The notes beneath the pieces were generated by a model. The model worked only from the letters and a program-made list of their open reading frames with translations, was not told where the DNA came from and did not search any database. Below, in pieces: positions 1 through 7,849 of a DNA stretch of 64,000 nucleotides (position 1 is its first letter; each line of letters opens with the position of its first letter). The position numbers and the translations under genes are program-made. Origin of the DNA: Acidulodesulfobacterium sp021802425 (GTDB lineage Bacteria > SZUA-79 > Acidulodesulfobacterales > Acidulodesulfobacteraceae); NCBI GenBank assembly GCA_021802425.1, contig JAJZXJ010000008.1:18596-82595 (forward strand), read 5' to 3'.

Positions 1-727
1 AATTACTCCCTGCGCGAACCTTGCTGAATTTTATAAAACCTTTAAAGTAGTGAATTTGCAAAGCGGATGAACTATAAACCTGCGAAATATCAGGCATACT
101 TAAAAATATATGCGGCAAATCGTAATTAAAATAAATCCCGCTGCTATTATAAAATAGCTGGTTAAGGACCGGCTTTTTAAAAATATTTAAATCAAAATTT
201 TTCAGGTTCAATAAAATATGCCTATCCATATCGTTTAATTTAAAATTACAATTATGAAAAGCAATATTTTGGAAAGAAAACGATATGAATGAAAAAGCGG
301 GTTTTTTAATTAAAGATTTTATTGCCAGATTAATCCTTTTATAATTCGCAATTTTATTATTTTTAATTAGAATATTAAATTCGGGGCGGATTATATCTAT
401 TTTATCTATGGTTATTTTTCTCCGGAAAAAATTTAACGGACCGAAAAAAAGGTTAATATCTTTAATGTAGGCAACATCCTTAACGCCCACTCCCTTTATA
501 ACGACCTGGGGCGCAAAAATAGATATTTTTAATGTTTCGATTTTAACCTGTTTGTGCAGGGTTTCGGTTAAATAAAAGGAGGCATAACTTTTAATCTTTG
601 ATGCAAAATAGGGCGATGTAATAAAAAATATTATCGATGCGGAAAACAGAACGATAGATAATAAAAAAATTAATACGATAAGGCTAAATCTCTTTCTAAC
701 TAACCGGCATAGAGATTTTAATTTCAT
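1..727 (-). CDS. AsmA/TamB-like membrane-anchored protein, N-terminal part (runs off the window)
   Basis: The minus strand is open from an ATG at 727 to base 1, giving at least 242 residues with no stop, so the 3' end lies outside the window. The N-terminus is basic followed by one hydrophobic segment (about residues 15-37, LIVLIFLLSIVLFSASIIFF), typical of an inner-membrane anchor. After it comes the layout of the AsmA/TamB/DUF748 superfamily: a short helix, then beta-rich repeats including VKIETLKISIF and VKDVAYIKDINLFFGPL. Family members span the periplasm and take part in envelope lipid transport or outer-membrane biogenesis. The gene follows the response regulator at 771-1493 by 43 bases in the same direction, so the two may be cotranscribed. 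I am sure of the reading frame, moderately sure of the superfamily, and cannot tell which member it is. Confidence 0.6.
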   Translation of the reverse strand, partial: MKLKSLCRLVRKRFSLIVLIFLLSIVLFSASIIFFITSPYFASKIKSYASFYLTETLHKQVKIETLKISIFAPQVVIKGVGVKDVAYIKDINLFFGPLNFFRRKITIDKIDIIRPEFNILIKNNKIANYKRINLAIKSLIKKPAFSFISFSFQNIAFHNCNFKLNDMDRHILLNLKNFDLNIFKKPVLNQLFYNSSGIYFNYDLPHIFLSMPDISQVYSSSALQIHYFKGFIKFSKVRAGSN

Positions 728-770
728 ATAATTAATAAGACGGATATATTTTTAGAGTTTTAAATTTAAT

Positions 771-1493
771 TCAAATTTCTTCATCTATAAACTTATAACC
801 TGCCCCCCTTATAGTTTCGATAAATTTAATCGACTCGTCTATTTCGATATTAGACCTTAGCCTTCTTATATGAACATCGACCGTTCTCGGTTCGACAAAT
901 GAATTGTTTCCCCATACATTGTCAAGGAGTTTTTCACGCGAAAATACATCCCCTGCATATGTCATCAAAAAAATAAGGATTTTAAATTCGATCGGGCTCA
1001 GTTTTATTTCTCTGCTTTTTACTATTACGCTGTGTTTGGTAACATTTACGCTGATATTCTTAAACTTAAATTCTTGGGAAGCAGGGGTTAGCGTATTTAC
1101 TTTTTGAGGAAGCGTTCTTTTAAAAATGGCCCTGATGCGGGCCAAAAGTTCGTTAATCGAAAACGGCTTAATCATATAATCTTCGGCGCCTGCTTCAAAG
1201 CCCAAAACCTTATCGACCTCTTCCTGCTTTGCGGATAAAAACATGACGGGAATCAGGGATAGATATTTATTTTGCTTTATTCTTTTGCAGACCTCGTAAC
1301 CATTAATGTCTGGAAGCATGAGGTCAAGAATGATGAGGTCGGGTTTAACCACTTCCGCGATTTTAATACCGTCAAACCCGTTAAAAGCAAATTCTATATT
1401 ATAACCTTCTTTTGCAAGATTGTATTTTAAAAGCTCGACCAAATCGGATTCGTCATCCACGATTAAGATATTCGCTTTAATTTCCGGGATCAA
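771..1493 (-). CDS. OmpR/PhoB-family DNA-binding response regulator
   Basis: A 240-residue two-domain response regulator. The receiver domain (about 8-122) has the acidic pair D13-D14, phosphoacceptor D57 in LIILDLMLP, S87 and K109 in MIKPF. The C-terminal winged helix (about 142-236) carries LSPIEFKIL and the recognition-helix region PRTVDVHIRRLR. Family knowledge: phosphorylation of the Asp by a sensor kinase promotes dimerisation and binding to direct repeats in promoters. The start is a TTG at 1493 because GGAG lies 7 bases upstream; the nearby ATG at 1512 is in another frame. No histidine kinase is encoded in the window, so it is an orphan here. It may be cotranscribed with the AsmA-like gene downstream. 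The specific regulon cannot be predicted; the PhoB-like call rests on architecture only. Confidence 0.9.
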   Translation of the reverse strand: MIPEIKANILIVDDESDLVELLKYNLAKEGYNIEFAFNGFDGIKIAEVVKPDLIILDLMLPDINGYEVCKRIKQNKYLSLIPVMFLSAKQEEVDKVLGFEAGAEDYMIKPFSINELLARIRAIFKRTLPQKVNTLTPASQEFKFKNISVNVTKHSVIVKSREIKLSPIEFKILIFLMTYAGDVFSREKLLDNVWGNNSFVEPRTVDVHIRRLRSNIEIDESIKFIETIRGAGYKFIDEEI

Positions 1494-1678
1494 ATTTAAT
1501 CTCCGAATTCATTATGGAGCGGGAACAGGACTTAAACCATAAAACCCCCGCTTTTTCAAAGAATTTTAAATGTGGTAATTGTTAAGCTATTTGAGTAAAT
1601 GTTACTATCTTTTTATTACTAAGTCAAGTTTTAATTAATTTCTGTCAAGGCAAAAGCAACAGGCAAAGCAAATATAGT

Positions 1679-1723
1679 ATTGCCTTACATCCCCGCCCTT
1701 TCGGGCGGGGACTTCTCGGCAAT
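1679..1723. repeat. Nested hairpin between convergent-side ends (fdsA 3' side)
   Basis: A perfect 8-bp stem CCCCGCCC / GGGCGGGG with loop TTTC (1691-1710) is enclosed by a second stem ATTGCC (1679-1684) / GGCAAT (1718-1723). It sits 13 bases beyond the fdsA stop and could end that transcript, but neither strand has a T-run after it. The GC-rich nested palindrome in AT-rich DNA also resembles the subterminal palindromes of IS200/IS605-type elements; no transposase or TnpB gene is nearby. Confidence 0.5.
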
Positions 1724-1735
1724 GATAGTTAAATT

Positions 1736-4700
1736 TTAATTAACCTTTAAAGCCTTAATAGCTGCCAGGGCAAGTTTATGCAATAATTTAGGCGGCATCT
1801 CTTTGTTTTTGCTTATCGAACCTTCATAAACAATGGATTGAACCGCTTCCTCATTAAAACAACTCTCATTTTCGCTTATATAAATTAGTTTTTCGATAAG
1901 CCGGCGTTCCCAGTATTTTTTTATATGGCCCGTTATTTCATTAATTGCCGAATCTTCAGGATAAGGAGCAAAGATTAAAACAAGATTATAGAACATCCTT
2001 ATAATTTCACCGCCGTAGGCCGTTTTATTTTTATCATTGCTTAAGCATTGAAGCGGTTCATCGGCATTATATCCATCGCTTGCATATAATTTATTATCGC
2101 CGTATTTTTTTACGGACACGGCTGTTACTTTATATTCCGGCGTCTCCGTTGACCAGTCGGAATAGTCGCTGGTAAGCACATTTGTTTTGTATTCCGGAAA
2201 ATGAAAAGTCGTGGCGACAACCCCCTGTTTTACCCTGCCGCTTATTTTTGCCGTTAGAGTAACTTTTCCCTTTCTGCTTTCTATCAGCGCCGTATCGCCA
2301 TCGTTAATATTTAAGTCTTTTGCATCTTCCCTGCTTATTTCAAGAATATCTTTATTATACCATACGCTGTTTTCGGTTCTTCTTGTGTTATTGGAACAAT
2401 TATACTGAAAAAGGTTTCTTACGGTCGTGAGAATATAAGGGTATTTTTTAGACACGCTATTTTTTGAACCTATATAAGAGGTTATAATAAACCTTCCTTT
2501 CCCTCTTATAAATTTGTCTTTATGAAGAATTTCGGAGCCAAACGGGTTGTCTTCGGTGCACGGCCATTGCAATGAACCGAGCCTGCTAAGTTTATCATAG
2601 TTGACTCCCGAAAAAGAAGGAGTTAATTTTGCTATTTCCTCCATTATTTCGGAAGGATTGGAATAATTCATTTTATATCCAAGCGCATTTGAGAGGTCTA
2701 TTAATATCTCCCAGTCAGGCTTGCCCGCAACAGGCTCCAAAATTTTCCTGACTCTTTGAATCCTTCTTTCCCAATTTGTAAAAGTGCCGTCTTTTTCAAG
2801 GAACGAAGAGCCCGGCAGTATAACATGGGCATAATCCGCGGTTGCATTCATAAATATATCATGAACCGCAACAAACTCCATCGATTTTAATGACGCTATT
2901 ATTCGGTTGGCATCGGGGTCGGTTTGAACTATATCTTCCCCTAAAATATATAATCCTTTGAATCTGCCCGCTAAGGCATCCCTTAACATATCGGGAAGCC
3001 TCATTCCCTGTTCGGGATCAAGCTTGCGATTCCACTCTTTTTCAAACAATAATCTGGCATTATCGTCCGATACATGCCTATAACCGGGAAAAACGGAAGG
3101 TTCGGCGCCCATGTCCGCAGCTCCCTGAACATTGTTTTGCCCCCTTAACGGACTGACTCCGACACCTTTGCGTCCGATATTTCCCGTTAGCATCGCAAGG
3201 TCGGCTATGGCAAGCACGCCGGTTGAACCCTGTAAGTGTTCGGTTACTCCCAAACCGTAAAATATCGATGCGTTTTTGGCTTTTGCGTAAAGCCTTGCCG
3301 CGCCGACTATATCTTCTCTATAAACGCCCGTTATGGCTTCCGCGGCTTCCGGGGAATTGGAATCATTCAAGATAAACTCTTCATAAAGATTAAAACTTTC
3401 AATGTCGCATCTTTCTTTTATAAAATCGGCATTTAACAAACCTTCCTTAATTATGATGTAAGCTAAAGCATTTAAAAGAGAAACATTTGTCCCGGGCAAG
3501 GGTCTTAAATGGTATTTAGCTGATATGTGGGGGGATTTCGCTACTTCGGTTTCACGCGGGTCGATAACTATTAAATCAGCGCCGTTCCTTGCCGTTTTTC
3601 TTATAAATGAACCGACCACAGGGTGGGCTTCGGTAGGATTAGCCCCTATTATCATTATACAGTCCGCATCAAACAGGGAACCGAGGTCCTGCGTTCCCGC
3701 CCCCGCGCCAAATGCAACGCCGAGAGCATATCCTGTCGGCTGATGGCAAACCCTTGCGCATGTATCTATGTTATTATTGCCAAAACCGGTCCTTATAAGT
3801 TTTTGCATCAGATAATTTTCTTCGTTCGTGCATCTTGAGGAACTGATGCCGCCTACAGCTTTAACGCCGTATTTAGATTGTATTTCTTTAAATTTTTTTG
3901 CGGCAAAAAAGACGGCTTCTTCCCATGAAACTTCCTTAAACGGTTCATTTAAACTATTCCGTAAAAGAGGAGTTTTTAACCTGTCGCCGCTCTGAACATA
4001 ACCCCATGCAAAGCGGCCTTTAACGCATGAATGACCATAATTTGACAGGCTTTTATCGTTGGGCATCATTCTTACTATATTATTCCCCTTATATTCAACA
4101 TTAAACGAACATCCCACACCGCAATACCCGCAAGTAGTCGTGGCGGCTGAACCTGCTTTACCGTGATTAACAACGGTTTTTTCGATTAAAGCCCCTGTCG
4201 GGCATGTTTTAACGCATGCGCCGCAGGAAACGCATTCGGAATTTAAAAAATTATCTCCCGCTTTTATAACAGAATCAAAACCTCGTTTAATAACGGTTAA
4301 GGCAAAATTTCCCTGAACTTCCCTGCATGCCCTTACGCATCTTGCGCATACGATGCACCTTGAAGGGTCAAACCTGAAGTATGGGTTTGATTCATCGGCA
4401 GCGGCCAATAGATGGCTTTTACCTCTATATCTGATACTCCTTAAACCAAAATAAGCGGCCCAATTCTGCAAATCGCAGATCAGGTTTTTCGAACATGTAA
4501 GGCAATCGTTAGGGTGGTCGGAAAGATAAAGTTCCATGAGCGTTCGCTTCAATGAAAAAAGTTTATTGCTATATGTCTTTATCTTCATTCCATTACTTGC
4601 GTAAACCGAGCAGGCATAAACATATCCTTTTTTACCTATCATTTCAACTGCGCAAAGCCTGCATGCGCCGTAAGGCAGAAGTTCTTTTGATGCGCAAAGA

Positions 4701-4804
4701 GACGGTATTATTATGCCTGCATCTTTTGCGGCATTTAATATTGTGGTATTTTCGTAGGCCGTTAAATTTTTTCCGTCTATTTCAATATTAACCGTGTTAA
4801 TCAT
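1736..4804 (-). CDS. fdsA: NAD-dependent formate dehydrogenase alpha subunit with fused FdsD-like C-terminus
   Basis: Catalytic subunit oxidising formate to CO2 and passing electrons through Fe-S clusters to the flavoprotein encoded next to it. Domains in order: [2Fe-2S] ferredoxin (C37, C48, C51, C65); His/Cys3 [4Fe-4S] (H97, C101, C104, C110); two ferredoxin [4Fe-4S] motifs (C150-C160, C191-C201); the molybdopterin oxidoreductase domain opening with its own cluster (C225, C228, C232, C260); and the molydopterin-binding C-terminal domain. The active-site motif ARVCHQPT gives catalytic C353 (a cysteine, not selenocysteine) followed by H354. Residues about 931-1000 (IIRMFYNLVL, HIKKYWERRL) resemble FdsD, normally a separate small subunit, so this appears to be an FdsA-FdsD fusion and explains the length of 1022 residues. 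Last gene of dedA-fdsG-fdsB-fdsA; 30 bases separate it from fdsB. The FdsA call is firm, the FdsD call is inference. Confidence 0.92.
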   Translation of the reverse strand: MINTVNIEIDGKNLTAYENTTILNAAKDAGIIIPSLCASKELLPYGACRLCAVEMIGKKGYVYACSVYASNGMKIKTYSNKLFSLKRTLMELYLSDHPNDCLTCSKNLICDLQNWAAYFGLRSIRYRGKSHLLAAADESNPYFRFDPSRCIVCARCVRACREVQGNFALTVIKRGFDSVIKAGDNFLNSECVSCGACVKTCPTGALIEKTVVNHGKAGSAATTTCGYCGVGCSFNVEYKGNNIVRMMPNDKSLSNYGHSCVKGRFAWGYVQSGDRLKTPLLRNSLNEPFKEVSWEEAVFFAAKKFKEIQSKYGVKAVGGISSSRCTNEENYLMQKLIRTGFGNNNIDTCARVCHQPTGYALGVAFGAGAGTQDLGSLFDADCIMIIGANPTEAHPVVGSFIRKTARNGADLIVIDPRETEVAKSPHISAKYHLRPLPGTNVSLLNALAYIIIKEGLLNADFIKERCDIESFNLYEEFILNDSNSPEAAEAITGVYREDIVGAARLYAKAKNASIFYGLGVTEHLQGSTGVLAIADLAMLTGNIGRKGVGVSPLRGQNNVQGAADMGAEPSVFPGYRHVSDDNARLLFEKEWNRKLDPEQGMRLPDMLRDALAGRFKGLYILGEDIVQTDPDANRIIASLKSMEFVAVHDIFMNATADYAHVILPGSSFLEKDGTFTNWERRIQRVRKILEPVAGKPDWEILIDLSNALGYKMNYSNPSEIMEEIAKLTPSFSGVNYDKLSRLGSLQWPCTEDNPFGSEILHKDKFIRGKGRFIITSYIGSKNSVSKKYPYILTTVRNLFQYNCSNNTRRTENSVWYNKDILEISREDAKDLNINDGDTALIESRKGKVTLTAKISGRVKQGVVATTFHFPEYKTNVLTSDYSDWSTETPEYKVTAVSVKKYGDNKLYASDGYNADEPLQCLSNDKNKTAYGGEIIRMFYNLVLIFAPYPEDSAINEITGHIKKYWERRLIEKLIYISENESCFNEEAVQSIVYEGSISKNKEMPPKLLHKLALAAIKALKVN

Positions 4805-4834
4805 GTAACCGTATAGAATATATAAAAGTTAAAT

Positions 4835-6478
4835 TTAACTAAGTATTTCTTCCTTAAAATATTTAAGCAAGCTGTTCACGGGATAATGCATGCCGCTTCC
4901 CAATCCGCAAAGGGACAGTTCTTTCATTGTTTCAAGTATTTCAGAAATAATCTTTAAATTATTTTCAACATTTTGTTTGCTTAAAACCCTTTCAAAAAGC
5001 TCTTTAAGCCTAATTGAACCAATCCTGCAGGGGGTGCATTTTCCGCATGATTCATGTACGCAAAAATCTAAAATATTCGTAAGCACGAGTTCCATATCGG
5101 TATCTTCGTCAAATACCACAACTCCGCCATGCCCTAAAAGCCCGCCTTTTTCTGCAACGGCTTCATACGATAACTTTATATCGAGGAATTCGTCCGTTGC
5201 TGGAAAATATGCCCCTAAAGGACCGCCGATTTGAACGAACTTAAGATGTCCGCCTTCGGCGGAACAGCCGCCCATATCTAAAACAAGTTTTCTTAAGGAA
5301 ATACCGGCGGGAAGTTCATAAAGGCCGGGACAGGCAGCCGCCCCTGACAACTGAAATGGTATCGTTCCTTTAGAGGTTTCGGTTCCCAACAGACTAAAAT
5401 CATCTTCGGGGTTATCGATTCTTTGATGCCCTCCAAAACTTTCAAAATTTTTCCGTCCCGAATTCCGGCTCAAAATGTGGGTAACAGAGGCAAAAGTAGT
5501 AACATTATTTAAAATAGTGGGCTTATTATATAACCCGGAAATTGCAGGCACGGGAGGACGAACCCTTACCATGCCTCTTTTATTTTCGATGCTTTCTAAA
5601 AGCGCCGTTTCTTCACCGCATATATAGCTGCCTGCGCCGACTATAAGATTTATATCGAAACTCTTATCAGTTCCAAATATATTTTTGCCCAAAAGGCCTT
5701 CTTTATAACTTAATTTCAATGCCTTTTCTAATTTCTTCGCAGCCTTAAAATATTCGGACCTTAAATATATATAACCTTTTTCGGCATAAACGGTAATCCC
5801 AGCAATTGCCATGCCCTCGATAACCGCAAAAGGATCGCCTTCCAAAAGCATTCTGTCAGCAAACGTTCCAGAATCTCCCTCATCAGCGTTGCAGACGATA
5901 TATTTAACTTCCGATTTAGCATTTAACACTGTTTCCCACTTTAAATAGGCGGGAAAACCCGCCCCTCCCCTGCCTCTCAAACCGGATTTTTTGAGGATTT
6001 CTATTATAGAATTACTATCCGTATCAATGGCGTTTTTTATGCCGCTCAGTCCGCCATTATTTTTGTAGTCGTCTAAAGATAACGGGTCTATAAGCCCTAC
6101 CCGATTAAAAACCAACCTCGATTGTTTTTTAAGCTGCGGAATATTTTTGCTTTCGCCAAGAAAAATCCGATTAAAACTTTCAGCAGCGGTGCCATTAAGG
6201 AGTGTTGAATTATTATCATAACCCGAAAAATTACCTAAAAAAACATTATTTTCAAAAAGCAAACCTGCATTGTCAAAGGTTACCGGGCCAAATGCGAATC
6301 TGCCGTTTTTATTTTCTATCTCGACAAGAGGTTCAAATTTAAATAGTCCCCTTGAACCGTTTCTTATAAGTTGTATATTAATTCCTCTTTTTTTGGCTTC
6401 CAAAGATATAACTTTTGCAATTTCATCGGAAAATAATGAAATAGAAGTCGTATCATCTGGTATATATACTTTAACCAT
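4835..6478 (-). CDS. fdsB: NAD-dependent formate dehydrogenase beta subunit (NuoF-like flavoprotein)
   Basis: 547 residues. It binds FMN and NAD+ and transfers electrons from the Fe-S chain of FdsA to NAD+. The N-terminal 120 residues form a thioredoxin-like domain as in FdsB/HydB-type proteins. The NuoF core begins near residue 125 with the nucleotide motif GLRGRGGAGFP and the FMN-region motif CNADEGDSGTFADR, continues with GAGSYICGEETAL, and ends with the [4Fe-4S] motif ESCGKCTPCRIGS and a later cysteine (CGLGSG). It lies between fdsG (62 bases upstream) and fdsA (30 bases downstream). A diaphorase subunit of a bidirectional hydrogenase would look similar, but the molybdenum formate dehydrogenase subunit next door and the lack of a hydrogenase gene in this operon favour formate dehydrogenase. 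Confidence 0.93.
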   Translation of the reverse strand: MVKVYIPDDTTSISLFSDEIAKVISLEAKKRGINIQLIRNGSRGLFKFEPLVEIENKNGRFAFGPVTFDNAGLLFENNVFLGNFSGYDNNSTLLNGTAAESFNRIFLGESKNIPQLKKQSRLVFNRVGLIDPLSLDDYKNNGGLSGIKNAIDTDSNSIIEILKKSGLRGRGGAGFPAYLKWETVLNAKSEVKYIVCNADEGDSGTFADRMLLEGDPFAVIEGMAIAGITVYAEKGYIYLRSEYFKAAKKLEKALKLSYKEGLLGKNIFGTDKSFDINLIVGAGSYICGEETALLESIENKRGMVRVRPPVPAISGLYNKPTILNNVTTFASVTHILSRNSGRKNFESFGGHQRIDNPEDDFSLLGTETSKGTIPFQLSGAAACPGLYELPAGISLRKLVLDMGGCSAEGGHLKFVQIGGPLGAYFPATDEFLDIKLSYEAVAEKGGLLGHGGVVVFDEDTDMELVLTNILDFCVHESCGKCTPCRIGSIRLKELFERVLSKQNVENNLKIISEILETMKELSLCGLGSGMHYPVNSLLKYFKEEILS

Positions 6479-6540
6479 ACATTTTTTAATTTAATAAATT
6501 AAATTATTTGATTTTATAAATATTTAACATAGGCTATAAT

Positions 6541-7044
6541 CTATTCTTCCAGCGCTTTTATTATATTTTTAAGATTTTCTATATTCATTTTTCCGTAAAT
6601 TTTATCATCAATCATAACGGTCGGACCTGCCCCGCAATTTCCGAAGCAATAAATATACTCTAAAGAATATTTTCCATCATTTGAATAATAAATAGCGTCC
6701 GCATCATTTTTAACCGAATTAGTCCTTAAATCAAATCCAAGGTTTTTTTTAATGTAATCGGTAGTTTCTTTTACGCCTAAAGCATGGCAGCTTTCGGACA
6801 GGCATACCTTTATAGTATGTTTAGCAGGCAAAGAAAATTTAAAGTCTTTATAAAAGGTGATAAAGCCGTAAACTTCGGCATTGGACATGTTTAGCCTTTC
6901 GGCAATTAAAGAAATAGACTTTTGCGGAATATACCCAAATTTATCGTTAAGTCCGTGAAGTATTTTTAAAAGCAGGCCGACATCCGCACCGTCGTTGTAA
7001 TCTTCTTCTATTGCCGATGTAATTTGTTCAGCCGTCGGTTCCAT
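6541..7044 (-). CDS. fdsG: NAD-dependent formate dehydrogenase gamma subunit (NuoE-like, [2Fe-2S])
   Basis: 167 residues, the usual size of FdsG/NuoE. An N-terminal helical domain (LLKILHGLNDKFGYIP) is followed by a thioredoxin-like [2Fe-2S] domain with the four cysteines in the family spacing: C82 and C87 in CLSESCHALG, then C133 and C137 in CFGNCGAGP. It works with FdsB in electron transfer to NAD+. The ATG at 7044 lies two bases after the stop of the DedA gene, so translation is probably coupled. No clear Shine-Dalgarno precedes it apart from the A-rich end of dedA. The order fdsG-fdsB-fdsA matches known fds operons; fdsC (the FdhD-type sulfurtransferase) and a separate fdsD are not in the window. 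Confidence 0.92.
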   Translation of the reverse strand: MEPTAEQITSAIEEDYNDGADVGLLLKILHGLNDKFGYIPQKSISLIAERLNMSNAEVYGFITFYKDFKFSLPAKHTIKVCLSESCHALGVKETTDYIKKNLGFDLRTNSVKNDADAIYYSNDGKYSLEYIYCFGNCGAGPTVMIDDKIYGKMNIENLKNIIKALEE

Positions 7045-7046
7045 GT

Positions 7047-7685
7047 TTATATTTTATAATCTTTTTTTCTTTTTTTCCATAGCAGCCACAAAAAAATAGC
7101 AATAAATAAAGCCGAGATTATTATGATTAAACCGTAATAGCCAAAACTTTCTATTGACGGAATATATTTAAAAAAACGGCTGCCTAAAGCATAACTCCCG
7201 TATCCCCAGAAAAGTATCCATAAAGCGGCGCCGGCAGAATTATACAAAAGAAACCGCTTCCAGTTCATCCCCGCGCTTCCCGCAATTATTCCGTTTAACT
7301 GGCGCGCTCCTTCGATAAAACGGGCGATTAAAACAAAGCCGCCTCCGTAGCGGTTAAAAAATACCATAGCTTTTGCATATCTTTTATGCGTTAATCCAAA
7401 CTTGCCCCCGTAACGCGCAAGCAGTCTCTCCGCCCCAAAATAGCCGATAATAAAACCTATATTGTCTCCGATGACTGCGCCGCACCATGCCAGTAACAGC
7501 ACTAAAGTTATATTCAGTCCGCCCTCCGAAGCTATTAACGCAACGGAAATCAAGGTAATCTCCCCGGGAGACGGGATGCCGAAATCTTCAAGCATTATTA
7601 AGAGAAAAACGGCGAGATATCCATAATTATGAATAAAAACATAATGAGTTTTAATAAAATTTTGAATTATTAAATTAAGAGGCAT
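7047..7685 (-). CDS. DedA-family membrane protein
   Basis: 212 residues with several hydrophobic segments (about 15-35, 52-72, 140-160, 178-203) and the DedA signature: an acidic residue and PSPGE near residues 35-42 (EDFGIPSPGE), GAVIGDNIGFIIGYFG, and the arginine-rich ARFIEGARQLNGIIAG region. Family members are polytopic inner-membrane proteins; several act as undecaprenyl-phosphate or phospholipid flippases or in membrane homeostasis, and they often depend on proton motive force. The C-terminus is strongly basic (LLWKKRKKDYKI). It is the first gene of the formate dehydrogenase operon, two bases ahead of fdsG. That position hints at coexpression but says nothing firm on function. The substrate is unknown. 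Confidence 0.85.
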   Translation of the reverse strand: MPLNLIIQNFIKTHYVFIHNYGYLAVFLLIMLEDFGIPSPGEITLISVALIASEGGLNITLVLLLAWCGAVIGDNIGFIIGYFGAERLLARYGGKFGLTHKRYAKAMVFFNRYGGGFVLIARFIEGARQLNGIIAGSAGMNWKRFLLYNSAGAALWILFWGYGSYALGSRFFKYIPSIESFGYYGLIIIISALFIAIFLWLLWKKRKKDYKI

Positions 7686-7849
7686 ATCTTAATGATATTT
7701 TAATAATGAGTCTTTGGCACAAAATTATGAACACGCCCTTTATGTAGAAAACATGCTATTTGTATTTTACAACATCAACCATGTTTCGTCCACCTTAGTT
7801 TAGCCGGATATATGGCTTCATCAGCCGATTTTAACAATTTAGTCTCTTA

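Noticed and set aside
3740..3760. Selenocysteine in the formate dehydrogenase active site
   Set aside because: The catalytic codon (residue 353, ARVCH) is a normal cysteine codon and the frame has no in-frame TGA.
7711..7738. Possible terminal inverted repeat of an IS256-type element beside the rhlE gene
   Set aside because: The GGCACAAAATTATGAACACGCCC stretch looks reminiscent of such ends, but I found no matching partner end on the other side of rhlE and no transposase fragment, so the support is too weak.
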